A stretch of DNA of 64,000 bases from Polytrichum commune (Eukaryota; Streptophyta; Polytrichopsida; Polytrichales; Polytrichaceae), in contig OX485806.1 of NCBI GenBank assembly GCA_950295325.1, positions 53,811,169 through 53,875,168 on the forward strand. Direction: 5' to 3'. The stretch's first letter is position 1, and every line of letters begins with the position of its first letter. Both the position numbers and the translations under genes were made by a program. Positions 34,111 to 44,994 of this stretch are shown here, piece by piece. The notes under the pieces were generated by a model. That model was not told the origin of the DNA and made no database searches. It worked only from the letters and a program-made list of their open reading frames with translations.

Positions 34111-34420
34111 GCCTCCCCCAAACAACATTGGTGTGATGTTGGTGAAATACAAGGATGTATTCACCAATGTGTTGCCCAAAAAAAAAATTACCGCCAAGAA
34201 GTGAAAAATCACTTTGCTCAACAAGAGATTGAGCTCTTGAGGTATGTGGTGATAAATGAAGTTGGTGGACGAACATGAAGAATGTCAAGGCAATCCAAAA
34301 AGAGAATTGGCCCTTGATTCAAAAGGGCTTAGGTCATTTGTTGGCCTAGCCAATTAGTACCACAACTTCATTCGAGAGTTTTCTAAGGTTGCTAGGACCT
34401 TATTCAACTTATTGAGGAAA
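34110..34420 (+). other. P1 RT deletion scar
   Basis: Sequence ends as KYKDVFTNVLPKK, the lead-in to reverse transcriptase, and within about 100 bp resumes as AIQKENWPLIQKGLRSFVG, the lead-out before RNase H. The catalytic domain, normally about 600-700 bp including YxDD, is absent. M1 has the same scar. Confidence 0.85.
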
Positions 34421-35336
34421 ATGGCTATCCCAAGAGTGGGATGAGCCTTGTCACCAAGCCTTTGGGGGGCTCAAAAACAAGTTCTCTTCGCCGCCCGTGC
34501 TTAAGTTCGCGGACTTTGACAAACCTTTTGAGGTGCATACGGGGGCGAGTGACTTTAGCATTGGCGGATGTTGAGGCAAAATGGATGGCCATTGCATATA
34601 AGAGCATGAATCTCGATGGTTGTCCGACCTTGTCCAACTTATGCAAGAAATGGCTATCCCAAAAGTGGGACGAGCTTTGCCACCAAGTCTTTAAGGAGCT
34701 TAAGACCAAGTTTTCTTCGCCGCCCGTGCTCAAGTTTGCGAAATTTGACAAACCTTTTGAGGTGCATACGGGGGCGAGTAACTTTACCATTGGCGGATGT
34801 TGATCCAAGATGGATGCCCATTGCATATGGGAGCATTAAGCTTAAAGGTTGTCAAACCTTGTGCGACTTGTGAAAGAAATGGCTATCCCAAGAGTGGGAT
34901 GAGCCTTGCCACCAAGTCTTTGAGAAGCTTAAGAGCAAGTTCTCTTCGCCGCCCGTGCTCAAGTTCGCGGAGTTTGACAAACCTTTTGAGGTGCATACGG
35001 GGGCGAGTGACTTTACCATTGGCGGATGTTGAGGCAAGATGGATGGCCATGGCATATGAGAGCATGAAGCTCGATGGTTGTCCCACCTTGTGCGACTTGT
35101 GGAAGAAATGGCTATCCCAAGAGTGGGATGATGTTTGTCACGAGTCTTTGGGGAGCTTAACACCAAGTTCTCTTCGCCGCCTGTGCTCAAGTTCGCGGAG
35201 TTTGACAAACCTTTCGAGGTGCATACGGGGGTGAGTGCCTTTGCCAATGGTGGATTATGTGTAAGATGGATGGCCATTGCATATGGGAGCATAAAGCTCG
35301 ATGGTTGTCAAAGAAGACAACCAACTCATGACAAAG
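34421..35336 (+). repeat. P1 RNase H array: four 229-bp units
   Basis: ATGGCTATCCC starts at 34421, 34650, 34879 and 35108, spaced exactly 229 bp. Each unit encodes EWDE, FSSPPVLKFA.FDKPFEVHTGAS and a following YGSIKLDGCQ-like segment, that is the first third of RNase H. Units differ by point changes, so the array is not an assembly duplicate. The Asp of HTDAS is Gly in all units. M1 has three units. Confidence 0.92.
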
Positions 35337-35436
35337 AACTTCTTTGCCGTAGTGCATTGCTTGAAGATGTGGCGACATTATATGGGGTCGCACAAAGCAA
35401 AGGTCTACATGGACAATGTGTCCTAAAAGTATTTTG

Positions 35437-35985
35437 ACATACAAGCGTAAGTGAACGCCAAGTCATTGCGGTGGCATGATAGTTTGGCGCTTATAAAGGT
35501 GGATTTGATCCACAAACCGGACCGTGGAAATGTGGTGCCGGATGCGCGAAGTAGACCGGAAGAGTTCCAAGCAATGAGAACCATCCAAACCTTGTGGCTA
35601 ATGTGTGCCGGCAAAGGAAACTTGTGATGCAAGATACGGGAGGGGTAAATTAACTACCCCAAAGCACAAAAGCTTTTAGGTGAGCTTCGCAAGAGCAAGG
35701 TGCTCAAAGATGTTAAGGTGGTGAACGGATTGTTCAAGTGCAAGCAAAGTTGGGTGTATGTGCCACAAGGCAAGTTGAGGCTATCGGTTTGGAAGGAAGA
35801 ATATGATAGTCCTATTGCCTGCCATATCAAAAAGCCGCCATAGAATGGTGTCATGAGGGTACCATTGGTGGTGCATAAAGGAAGATATAGCCGACTTTGT
35901 GAAGGCTTGAATCAAAGTGCCAAGTGAACCGAGCCTCTTACCAAAAGCAAGGCGGCTTCTTGCAACCGTTGCGTATCCCGTTGGC
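35437..35985 (+). pseudogene. P1 RNase H end, spacer and HHCC region (decayed)
   Basis: Readable motifs are VDLIHKPDRGNVVPDA-like (35500-35550), then LLGELRKSKVLKDVK and VNGLFKCKQSWVYVPQGKL (35660-35790), then a broken zinc-binding region. NRASYQKQGGFLQPL at 35925 leads into the integrase core. Stops occur at 35604-35860 in every frame. Confidence 0.7.
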
Positions 35986-35998
35986 GCCATGGCATGGT

Positions 35999-36680
35999 AT
36001 GTGCATGGACTTGATCACAAGTTTGCCGGAGTCACATGGGTATGATGCCATCTTGTTGATGGTAGAGCGGTTTGCCAAGTGGGCACACATGGTGCCGATT
36101 GTGGGAACCGCCACCGCGTTGGAGACCGCATAGCCTTTTCTCAAAGGATGGTTGAGGCACCACGGGTTGCCAAGAGTGATTGTGTGGGATCAAGATCCAA
36201 AGTTCACAAGTGCATTTTCAATGCATTTCTCTAAGGAGGTCGGAATGAAACTAAGGTTTAGCACAACCTTGCATTCCCAAATGAATGGGAAATCGGAGCG
36301 TGTGAATGGAATCTTGAAGCAATACTTGAGGAACTTGGTGGGGGCGGACCAAGGAGATTGGGCGGACTATGTGGGTCGAGCGGAGTGTAATTGCAATGTA
36401 GCCACGCACTTGGCTACCAAGGGGTGGTCTTTGGTGGTGGCTTATGGAGTGGATGCGCTCCAACCTATTAACCTAGCTCTCGAGGGGGCACATTCAACAC
36501 TAGAGTTCAACCAAGATGGTGAGGACTTGGCCAAGAAGCGTGAACAAGTCTTGGAGATGACCAAGTTGTTGGTGGAGAAAGCCCGAAGGTGCTACGGAGT
36601 GCAAGTCAATGCCGGAAGACGCGAAGTGGAGAATGAGGTGGGCCAAAAGGCGTTGTTGAATGTGAACAACTTCACTTAGC
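35999..36680 (+). pseudogene. P1 integrase core (one nonsense codon)
   Basis: The DDE integrase is nearly complete. MCMDLITSLPESHGYDAI carries the first Asp, VWDQDPKFTSAF the second, GKSERVNGILKQYL the Glu. The downstream helix EQVLEMTKLLVEKARR is intact. A TAG at 36131-36133 (expected Gln codon) follows GTATALETA. Open frames flank it: 35924-36133 and 36152-36679. Apart from this stop, the core is the best preserved domain of P1. Confidence 0.88.
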
Positions 36681-37110
36681 CGGAAGGCCTCACTCCAAAG
36701 TTCATGTCCAAAATTGGAGCTTCGTTTCCCATTGTGGAACAAGTGGTCAAGGACATATATAAGTTGGAATTACCGCCGGAGATCAAAGTGCATCCGACAT
36801 TTCATGTCTGATTACGAAAGTCATTTTAGGACGACACCTTGTGGCCCGATCACAAGCAAGTGATTAGGCCACCTCCCGACGTTGTGGACATCATTTGGAA
36901 CATGAGGTAAGAGGGCATCCTCAAGTGTAGGAAGCCCAAGTGAAAAGGAAAGAAAAAGTACAAAGGAATACTTGGTGAAATGGTGAGGATACCATGAGAA
37001 AGAAACCGCTTGGGTGGCGGCAAGAGACATGGTCAACACCAATGAATTGGTGAAGCACTTTGAAGAAACTAAGGCTAGACATTCCAATAAAAAGAAGCGT
37101 AGGCATTGAT
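36680..37110 (+). pseudogene. P1 integrase C-terminus and chromodomain (nonsense)
   Basis: Reads GLTPKFMSK, then PPEIKVHPTFHV, the typical C-terminal integrase block. The chromodomain follows: EYLVKW, a TGA at 36984-36986, then GYHEKETAWVAARDM and ELVKHFEETKARHS, ending TGA at about 37108. The aromatic W of the chromodomain is kept. The same TGA is in M1. Confidence 0.82.
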
Positions 37111-37911
37111 GAGGACATCAATCTCCTTTAGTGGGGGAGAGACTCTAGTAGCAAACATAGCTTCGAGGTTAATTCCTCCACAACATGCACTTGTTCTTTG
37201 GCTTGAGGGAATAAAGTCCAAACTTTAGTGGTGCAAAGAGAAAAGTATGAGATGAGGTCCTAGTCTTGTACTTGTGTTTGGTTAATGGAAGAGGGGGAAT
37301 AGACATGCCAAACTAGGTTGGGTAAGCCGAGTAATTGGGGGCCATGGCTTGGAGGGGCCTTGGATAAAACCAAGAAACTTCTTAGTTGTGGGCTTGTCCG
37401 GGCGGGGACAAGGTGATGGCGCGTGCTCATAAAAGTGCTACCCGCGAGCTAACGAGAGTTGGCGCATGGGAGTCATGAACCCATGTCTCGAAAGAGCAAA
37501 GTGGGAACCGAGTCGGGCGGGACTTGGCATCACCCCCGTGCGATCGAGGCGTGGCTTAACAATGGAAAGCCATCTCGGAGTTGCAACCGAGACAACTTAG
37601 TGGAAGCGTTGAGGTCTCGCCTAGATGTGTCACGTTAGGCTAGTGGAGCCTAACGGGGGAGGCCCCAAAGGAGGGGCAACCCAAGTGAGTCCCAAAGTAG
37701 GTGGGTCTAGTATAGGTTAGGTCCTTGGATGAGAGATCCAAGGTCGCTAACGGACCACCTAGGAACGACACCTTTGGGACCATGCCAAATTTGAAGATGC
37801 ATTGTGGGGGTCGCGCCCTAAGGTAAACACAATGCCGCACCATAGAGGATGGCAACTTGAGAATTGGTGTGCCGACTACGAGTATAGTCGATGAGGGCAT
37901 CGACTCCGTTT
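37111..37911 (+). other. P1 3' untranslated internal region
   Basis: No ORF of note. It holds a perfect hairpin (37634-37654: arms GTTAGGCT/AGCCTAAC, loop AGTGG) that is kept in the fragment at 15.45 kb and in M1. Confidence 0.75.
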
Positions 37912-37923
37912 GGTGGGGGTGAG
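37912..37923 (+). other. P1 polypurine tract
   Basis: GGTGGGGGTGAG directly before the 3' LTR, the expected plus-strand primer. The same tract lies at 15732-15743. Confidence 0.8.
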
Positions 37924-38896
37924 TGTCGCGCACCTCTCCATAAGGAGTGCCCGAAACACCATGGGCACAAGGGGGACCCCGGAGTGACACCCGGGACTTG
38001 TGGCGCCGTTGGTGAGAGGGCCCAAGTGATCCTAGTGTGGGTGAGGGCCCCGGGCGTTGGGAACGCCTCCCACCCACAAAGACTAGGAGGCATGAGGGTG
38101 AGGCCATGAGCTATGCGTAGCTCATGGCGTGGTGATTCTAGAATGCTCAAGATCACCTCAATCGGAGGTGTGAGCTAGGAGTTATGGCCATTTGAGTGGG
38201 GTGCTGTCCCGGGACAGCGCCCTGGTACAGCAGTGCCTGGGAGTGATTCCCGGGACTGCCAAGGTTCAAACAGGCATAACTTCCTCAAGCCTTGCCCGAA
38301 TGGGGCAAGCAAGGAGTCCATCGGCATCTACGTGAAGCGTAGATGAGGATGGAGTGGTTGGTTGTTATGATCAGACATCATACAAGGAAGTTATGATGGT
38401 CTGAAGCTGCTGGGGGGGTTCTAGGCCCAGCAGCTAAGGGAAAATGTCCACTTGGCCCCAACTCTTGGTAGAGAGACAAGAGGTTGGTTGGCGGTGGGGT
38501 AGGGGCTCCGTGTAGAGTCCTAGAGGCTTATATGGGTGAGGCGGTGTGGCCTCACCCACCCGAGGCCGAACGGCACGGCCTCCATGGGCATTGGCCCATT
38601 GTGAGGTCATAGTTGCCTAGTATGGTTCGGGTTGTTGTAGTGTTGCTCCGGCAACGCGATGATCAACATAGGATTGGACTTCCATGGATGGAAGTCCACA
38701 TTGGGGAAATGGGTTACCGATTAAGGGGTGAGTCCCGAAAGCAAAGTAGGAGGGTTGGTTCCCTCCTATGAACTATTGGTCCGGGGTAAGAGGAGCTATC
38801 CATTAGCATGGCGGAATGCGAAGGGTTAGCGCTCGTAACCTTTGCTAGAAACGAAAATTGGCAAGATTATTAAGGGACCTAGCAAGGGTTGCGACA
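37924..38896 (+). mobile_element. P1 3' LTR
   Basis: 973 bp. No difference from the 5' LTR over the parts I compared by eye. It is followed by the target duplication CAGAC. Confidence 0.95.
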
Positions 38897-39557
38897 CAGA
38901 CTCTTGCTGGACCAACTTCTCCTCCCATCTTCCCTGCTCGATGATATACCTTGTCACCCACTACTGCTCGGCGCAATCCACAAGAATTCTGGCAGCGCTT
39001 CGTCGCCCAGCTGCATTCCTTCGCCTCTACCACCATCATCCTCCATCCCCAATAAAAACAGACCGGGGGATTCACTCCCCTCAGTTCGATGATTCCAAGC
39101 ACTCCCCTTCGACCAAACAGGGTTCTGCACCCGTCCTCCTATCCACACTTCGCCGGGGTGCCTCCCTCTTGCGAGACTCTCTTCGAACCGAAACAAGGGA
39201 CCCCCCCCCTTTCCCAGATCCGGGAATTCAGTGCCTTACCCAACCGTGGTAACGACCTCACTCCTTCAATGAACCCATTCAAGGCCTTAAACAAACGCCC
39301 ACGCACCTAGAAACAACTACTTGTTTTACACTCAAGCCCCACCTAAGCCTTAACAACCATCTACGAATCATAATTTTAACCACACAAGCCTCGATTCCTA
39401 GTAACACCGATTCAATTCTTTAACCTCACTCTAATCTAAACATAAAAGCTTCACTCTTTATATCTTTTTGAATGACTGAATAAATACCAAAGCGTAAGTT
39501 CTAATGGTTTTTTGGGATTGATAACACATGTGGGCACCAATTTGGGCTCACAAACCT

Positions 39558-40078
39558 CAATAAACTCTGGAAATTTGAACATGGTATTCACCACCCGCCT
39601 TTGAAACCCAACCTAAAATGATGAATTTCTTACAAAGCTTGTCCATTTTAGGTGTATCCTTCATTTAGGCATTTGAATAGCACACATAGGCCTTAAGAGG
39701 CCCCGGGTGCCTCATTCGCACCAAGTTCATTCCAACATCATCACATTCTAAGCACTTTACAATGGAATTTCAATCCAACATTCCTACCTTCCAAGCTTTC
39801 GGGTGCATTCGGTATTTTAGCCCCCGAATATTTTTCGAGGTTTCCGGGAGCCCTTTCAAAAGACTCCTCCATTTTCCTTACCGAATCCACCCTCATGCCC
39901 ACCATTGTCATTAGCACCAATGGTATGGTCAAACTCCACTTGCACATGATCCTTGTTCCAATTTGAGCTTCACAACCTTTTGGAAACCCCGGGCTCACCA
40001 TCGTAACCCGCAATTTTTTACAGCCATGTCTCCCTCAAAGTGCTAGCTCAAATACTGGAAACCTACTCTGATACCACG
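39558..40078 (-). mobile_element. M1 leader and 5' internal region
   Basis: Minus strand from 40078: primer site (TGGTATCAGAG, 40076-40066), leader, then a frame with PGFPKGCEAQIGTRIMCKW (40013-39741), colinear with the leader ORF of P1 but with broken N-terminal codons. It ends at the X insertion. Confidence 0.85.
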
Positions 40079-40762
40079 TATCGCAACCCTTGTTCGTTCC
40101 CTTAACAATCTTGCCAATTTTTGTTTCTAGCAAAGGTTACGAGCGCTAACCCATCGCATTCCGCCATGCTAATGCTTAACTCCTCCTACCCGGGACCTTA
40201 TAGTTCAAAGGAGGGAATCAACCCTCTTACTTTGCTTTCGGGATTCACCCCTTAATCGGTAACCCATTCCTAGATGTGGACTTCCATCCATGGAAGTCCA
40301 ATCCCATGTTGATCATCGCATTGCCGGAGCAACACTACAACAACCCGAACCATACTAGGCAACTATTGCCTCACAATGGGCCAAAGCCCATGGAAGCCGT
40401 GCCGTTCGGCCTCGGGTGGGTGAGGCCACACCACCTCACCCATATAAGCCTCTAGGACTCTACGTGGGGCCCCTACCCCACCGTCACGAAACCTTTTGTC
40501 TCTCTACCAAGAGTTGGGGCCAAGTAGATATTTTCCCTTAGCCGCTAGGCCTAGTAGCCCCCAATAGCTTCAGACCATCATAACTTCCTTGTATGATGTC
40601 TGATACAAACACGAAACCACTCCATCTTCATCTACGCTTCACGTCGATGATGATGGACTCCTCATTTGCCCCAATCCGAGCAAGTCTTGGGGAAGTTATG
40701 CCTGTTTGAACCTTGGCAATCCCGGGAATCATTCCCAGGCACTGCTGTACCAGGGTGCAGTC
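40079..40762 (-). mobile_element. M1 5' LTR, inner part
   Basis: The minus-strand LTR from TATCGCAACCC, matching 24148-24830 with only a few changes. It is broken at 40762 by the LTR tandem and continues at 42571-42859. Confidence 0.9.
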
Positions 40763-42565
40763 TGTCGCGCACCTCTCCATGAGGAGTGCCCGCAACACCA
40801 TGGGCACAAGGGGGACCCCGGAGTGACACCCGGGACTTGTGGCGCCATTGGTGAGAGGGCCCAAGTATTCTTAGTGTGGGTGAGGGCCCCGGGCGTTGAG
40901 AACGCCTCTCACCCACGGGGACTAAGAGTCATGAGGGTAAGGCCATAAGTTATGAGTAGCTTATGGCGGTGGAATTCTAGAATGCTAAGGAACACCTCAA
41001 TCGGAGGTGCTAGCTAGGAGATATGGCCATTTGAGTGGGGCGCTGTCCCGGGACAGCACCCTGGGACAGTGACCTGGGAGTGGTGCCCGGGACTGCCAAG
41101 GTTTGAAGAGCCATAACTTCCTCAATACTTGCCCAAATGAGGCAAGTGATGGGTCCATCGGTATCTATGCAAAGCGTAGGTGACGATAGAGTGGTCTCTT
41201 GAGATCATCCAACATCATATGTAGAAGTTATGGTGGTCTGAAGCTGCTGGGGGGGTTCTAGCCCCAGCGGCTAAGGGAAAATGTCCACTTGGCCCCAACC
41301 CTTGTAGAGAGACAAAAGGATACTTGATGGTGGGGTAGGGGCCCCGCCCAGAGTCCTAGAGGCTTATATGGGTGAGGCGACTTAGCCGACCGACCCCCAG
41401 AGCACACTTGGCAATGTGCTCCGGGTAGTTGTAGTGTTGTTTTGGCAACACGATGATCAACTCAAGAGTGGACTTCCATGGATAGAAGTCCACCTTAGCC
41501 ATGGGCTACCTACTAAGGGGAGAGTCCCGAATGCATGTGTAGGAGGGTTTGGTGACCAAGCCATGAGCTTGAAGGTCCGCGGTTTTGGGAGCTAACCATG
41601 CATGTGCGTGGGATGTGCAGGTTAGCGCTCGTGGCACTTGCTAGGTGGGAAAGGCGGTCAAGCTAAGTGAAGGAAAACTAGCAAGGGTTGTGACACCCAG
41701 GACTTGTGGTGCCATTGGTGAGAGGGCCCAAGTACTCTTAGGGTGGGTGAGGGCCCCGGGCATTGAGAACGCCTCTCACACACGGGGACTAAGAGTCATG
41801 AGGGTAAGGCCATAAGTGTTGAGTAGCTTATGGCGGTGGAATTCTAGAATGCTAAGGAACACCTCAATCGGAGGTGCAAGCTAGGAGATATGGCCATTTG
41901 AGTGGGGCGCTGTTCCGGGACAGCACCCTGGGACAGCAGTGACCTGGGAGTGGTGCCCGGGACTGCCAAGGTTTGAAGAGCCATAACTTCCTCAATACTT
42001 GCCCAAATGAGGCAAGTGAGGGGTCCATCGGTATCTATGCAAAGCGTAGGTGACGATAGAGTGGTCTCTTGAGATCATCCAACATCATATGTAGAAGTTA
42101 TGGTGGTCTGAAGCTGCTGGGGGGGTTCTAGCCCCAGCGGCTAAGGGAAAATGTCCACTTGGCCCCAACCCTTGTAGAGAGACAAAAGGATACTTGATGG
42201 TGGGGTAGGGGCCCCGCCCAGAGTCCTAGAGGCTTATATGGGTGAGGCGACTTAGCCGACCGACCCCCAGAGCACACTTGGCAATGTGCTCCGGGTAGTT
42301 GTAGTGTTGTTTTGGCAACACGATGATCAACTCAAGAGTGGACTTCCATGGATAGAAGTCCACCTTAGCCATGGGCTACCTACTAAGGGGAGAGTCCCGA
42401 ATGCATGTGTAGGAGGGTTTGGTGACCAAGCCATGAGCTTGAAGGCCCGCGGTTTTGGGAGCTAACCATGCATGTGCGTGGAATGTGCAGGTTAGCGCTC
42501 GTGCCACTTGCTAGGTTGGAAAGGCGGTCAAGCTAAGTGAAGGAAAACTAGCAAGGGTTGCGACA
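40763..42565 (+). mobile_element. LTR-LTR tandem of family L inside the M1 5' LTR
   Basis: One insertion with target duplication CAGTC (40758-40762 and 42566-42570) made of two plus-strand LTRs. LTR 1, 40763-41695, is complete (933 bp, a subfamily with GACCGACCCCCAG). LTR 2, from about 41696, lacks its first ~62 bp. The joint is GTGACACCC, a sequence found both at the LTR end (GTTGTGACA) and at LTR position ~60 (GAGTGACACCC). No internal sequence remains. Confidence 0.9.
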
Positions 42566-42570
42566 CAGTC

Positions 42571-42859
42571 CCAGGACAGCGCCCCATTCAAATGGCCATA
42601 ACTCCTAGCTCACACCTCCGATTAAGGTGATCTTAAGCGTTCTAGAATCACCAAGCCATGAGCTACGCATTGCTCTTGGCCTTACCCTCATGCCTCCTAG
42701 TCTGCGTGGGTGGGAGGCGTTCCCAACGCATGGGGCCCTCACCCACACTAGGATCACTTGGGCCCTCTCACCAACGACATTACAAGTCCCGGGTGTCACT
42801 CCGGGGTCCCCGTTGTGCCCATGGTGTTTCGGGCACTCCTCATGGAGAGGTGCGCGACA
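42571..42859 (-). mobile_element. M1 5' LTR, outer part
   Basis: Completes the minus-strand LTR and ends CTCCTCATGGAGAGGTGCGC then GACA. It abuts an older plus-strand LTR fragment. Confidence 0.88.
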
Positions 42860-43571
42860 AAGAGTCACGAGGTTAAAACCATGAGTTATGTGTGCTTATG
42901 GCATGTGAATTTATAATGCTCAAGAATACCTCAATCGGAGGTGTGATCTAGGAGATGTGGCAATTTGAGTGGGGTGCTATCCTGGGATAGCATTTTGGTA
43001 CAAAAGTTGCTAGGGAGTGGCTCCTAGGATTGCCAAGGTCCAGGGATAATCTTAGGAAATTATGTTGTTTTGAAGTTGTTGGGGGCTTCCATCCCCAACA
43101 GCTAAGGGAAAATGTCTAGTTGGCCCCAACTCCTTGTAGAGAGACAAAAGGTTTCTTGACGGTGGGGTAGGGGCCCTACCAAAAGTCCTTGAGACTTATA
43201 TGGGTGAGGCGGTGTGGCCGCTAAACCCACGCGATGCCGAATGACACGGCATCCACGGGCATTGGCCCAACATGGGGATATAGTTGCCTAGTATGGTTTG
43301 GATTGTTGTAATGTTTCTCCAGCAACATGAGGATCAACTAAATATTAGACTTCCATGGATGGAAGTTTACATCTTACCAATGGTTATTGATTAAGCGGTG
43401 AGTCTCAAATGCAAAAGTAGGAGGGTTGGTCCCCTCTTATGGACTAAAACGTTTGTGGGATGGGTAGCTAACCATTTGCATGGTGGAATGCTTAGGGTTA
43501 GCGCTCATGACCCTTGCTAGAATTGAAAAAATGACAAATTTAGTTAAGCGGAGCTAGCGAGGGTTGCGACA
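42860..43571 (+). mobile_element. Old family L LTR fragment
   Basis: Diverged plus-strand LTR lacking its first ~160 bp and ending GAGGGTTGCGACA at 43571. It has many substitutions, including loss of the CCCGGG palindrome (ATCCTGGGATAG), so it is older than M1 and P1. Confidence 0.82.
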
Positions 43572-44990
43572 GATGGGGTGCTCAACCTTTGTGTGGAAAT
43601 TGTTGTTTCAATTTCTTTGATCACCCTCATCACGTATTCCTTGATCGATTGGATTATATAAAGATATGGTAACCTGTATGAGTGACGTTCTCATAGCCAT
43701 GTGTATTGTTGTACAACTTCATAACAAATGGTTATGTCCTCTGAAATGAGAGTTTTCAGTACTTGGTTGAATGTGATGTGCTGGGATTTCACTAGTTCCT
43801 TGATATGATGGGAGATGGTGTTTGGGTAAAGCTTCTAGGTTGGTAACTTGTACAATGGCATGTGGTTGTAGTATGTTAAGTGGTGGTGACTGATCACGGG
43901 TAGATCACTCCATTGTCAAGTTGAACACCACGTGCGACCAAAAAACATTTTCTTCTGGTAAGTTGCACCAACAAAATGGGTCAAAATTTTATCAAATGTT
44001 TTTTCATGAGTAGATATACACAGTATCTATGACATAGTCAAAAGTGGTAACTAAATTTGATGATTTGTGTTTTTCATAAAACATACCATATCTAACTAGA
44101 ATGACACAGAATTGAACTAAAACAATTACTAAAAAAATAAAGATGACTAAAAATTTCAAAAAAATGTACAAAAGATACTATCAATGGTTATGTATATGTA
44201 GAAAAAATATCATAAATTTTAAAATTATATATGGCATGTAATATAGGGATAGCAAACTTTGTCCGCACGTGGTGTCAACTTGACAATGAAGTGACCTCCC
44301 CGTGTGACTAATGAAGCGTAGGGTATGAAGCACAAATCGTCCTGCATAAAAAGGCGGTGGCCCTATCACATATTAAATTGCCTATTAATAGGTTCACCGC
44401 CTTTTTAATTTCATATGTGGCCCATATGAGTGCAATTGTATCTCTTGCCGTAGTGATAGCCATTGCCCATATCTATTCAAACTAGGGTTTGGACAAGGCA
44501 ATGCCTGGCTTAAGGAATGGTACCTGGTCCATCAACAAATTAATCCCCTTTAGGTCATGGTAGTATTGCATTATGATTATGAAAAGGGGAATATTGGTGG
44601 TTAGTTATTCGTAGATAGTAGCCCTTGGCATTGTGCATGTCCTAGGAATATCCGTTGGAATGAGGGCTATTTCTTCAAAGTTGTGAGGGCTTTAATCTCT
44701 CCATGGTTACATGGAATTCATCGCGCTTATGCGTAATATACATGAATCTTTGTTGTAGTTTTGTGATTTCCCATTATTGGACCTTTGTAAGGTTTAATGC
44801 CCTTTTGATCATGGAGTAAAGTCCAAATGTGTTTTGTTTGTGCATTGTTGCCACTCGCATGTGGTATTCTTTTTTTGATCTGGGTGTATCAGCGTTGGTA
44901 TTGTGTGTTATTAAGTGGCAGGTACAAAGCTTTTCCTTAATGGCAACAATGATTTGGGCCTTGTCTTGATGCCAAGCTTATAGGGTTGTA
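43572..44990. other. AT-rich decayed sequence, no gene seen
   Basis: Frequent stops in all frames. It may be the 3' region of the decayed gypsy element that begins upstream on the minus strand, but no motif supports this. Confidence 0.4.
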
Positions 44991-44994
44991 AACT

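Larger units (their letters stand above)
31617..38896 (+). mobile_element. P1: complete family L retrotransposon, coding-dead
   Basis: A 7280-bp element with paired 973-bp LTRs (31617-32589 and 37924-38896), tRNA-Met primer site at 32592, purine tract at 37912-37923 and target duplication CAGAC (31612-31616 and 38897-38901). I see no difference between the LTRs, so insertion was recent. The interior has no intact gene: no recognisable gag, a protease without DTG, no RT core, a repeated and mutated RNase H, and nonsense codons in integrase and chromodomain. Domain order and chromodomain place it with the chromodomain Ty3/gypsy elements. Confidence 0.95.
30208..39552 (-). mobile_element. Solo LTR of a second family (X), about 2.06 kb, split by P1
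   Basis: Begins TGTCAGCCACAAACC and ends TTGGGCTCACA, with an inverted terminal repeat of about TGTSAGCC. It is flanked by AACTT at 30203-30207 and AACCT at 39553-39557. The uninterrupted L sequence reads AACCT, so this is a 5-bp target duplication with one change. Removing P1 (31617-38896, plus one CAGAC) leaves about 2.06 kb. A TTTATT near 30345 reads AATAAA on the minus strand, a possible polyadenylation signal. Its start matches the sequence from 62590. Confidence 0.75.
24148..42859 (-). mobile_element. M1: nested family L element, minus strand
   Basis: An L-family element read from 42859 to 24148: 5' LTR, primer site, leader, protease remnant, RNase H array, spacer, integrase, chromodomain, 3' region, 3' LTR. 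Its two LTRs share private variants (CTTGTTCGTTCCC, GGGCCAAAGCCC) and differ at only about ten positions over the ~680 bp compared, so they are a pair. Insertions within it: solo LTR 26958-27779, LTR X 30208-39552 (holding P1), and the LTR tandem 40763-42565. Without these, the element is about 8 kb. The coding lesions are those of P1 (see findings). No 5-bp target duplication is seen at its ends. Confidence 0.85.

Noticed and set aside
34425-35292. Long minus-strand ORFs over the P1 RNase H array
   Set aside because: Antisense to the repeated RNase H coding strand, so not independent genes.
40763-42565. A complete element with a very short interior
   Set aside because: There is no primer site or purine tract between the two LTRs, and the joint is a simple microhomology, so it is a deletion product.
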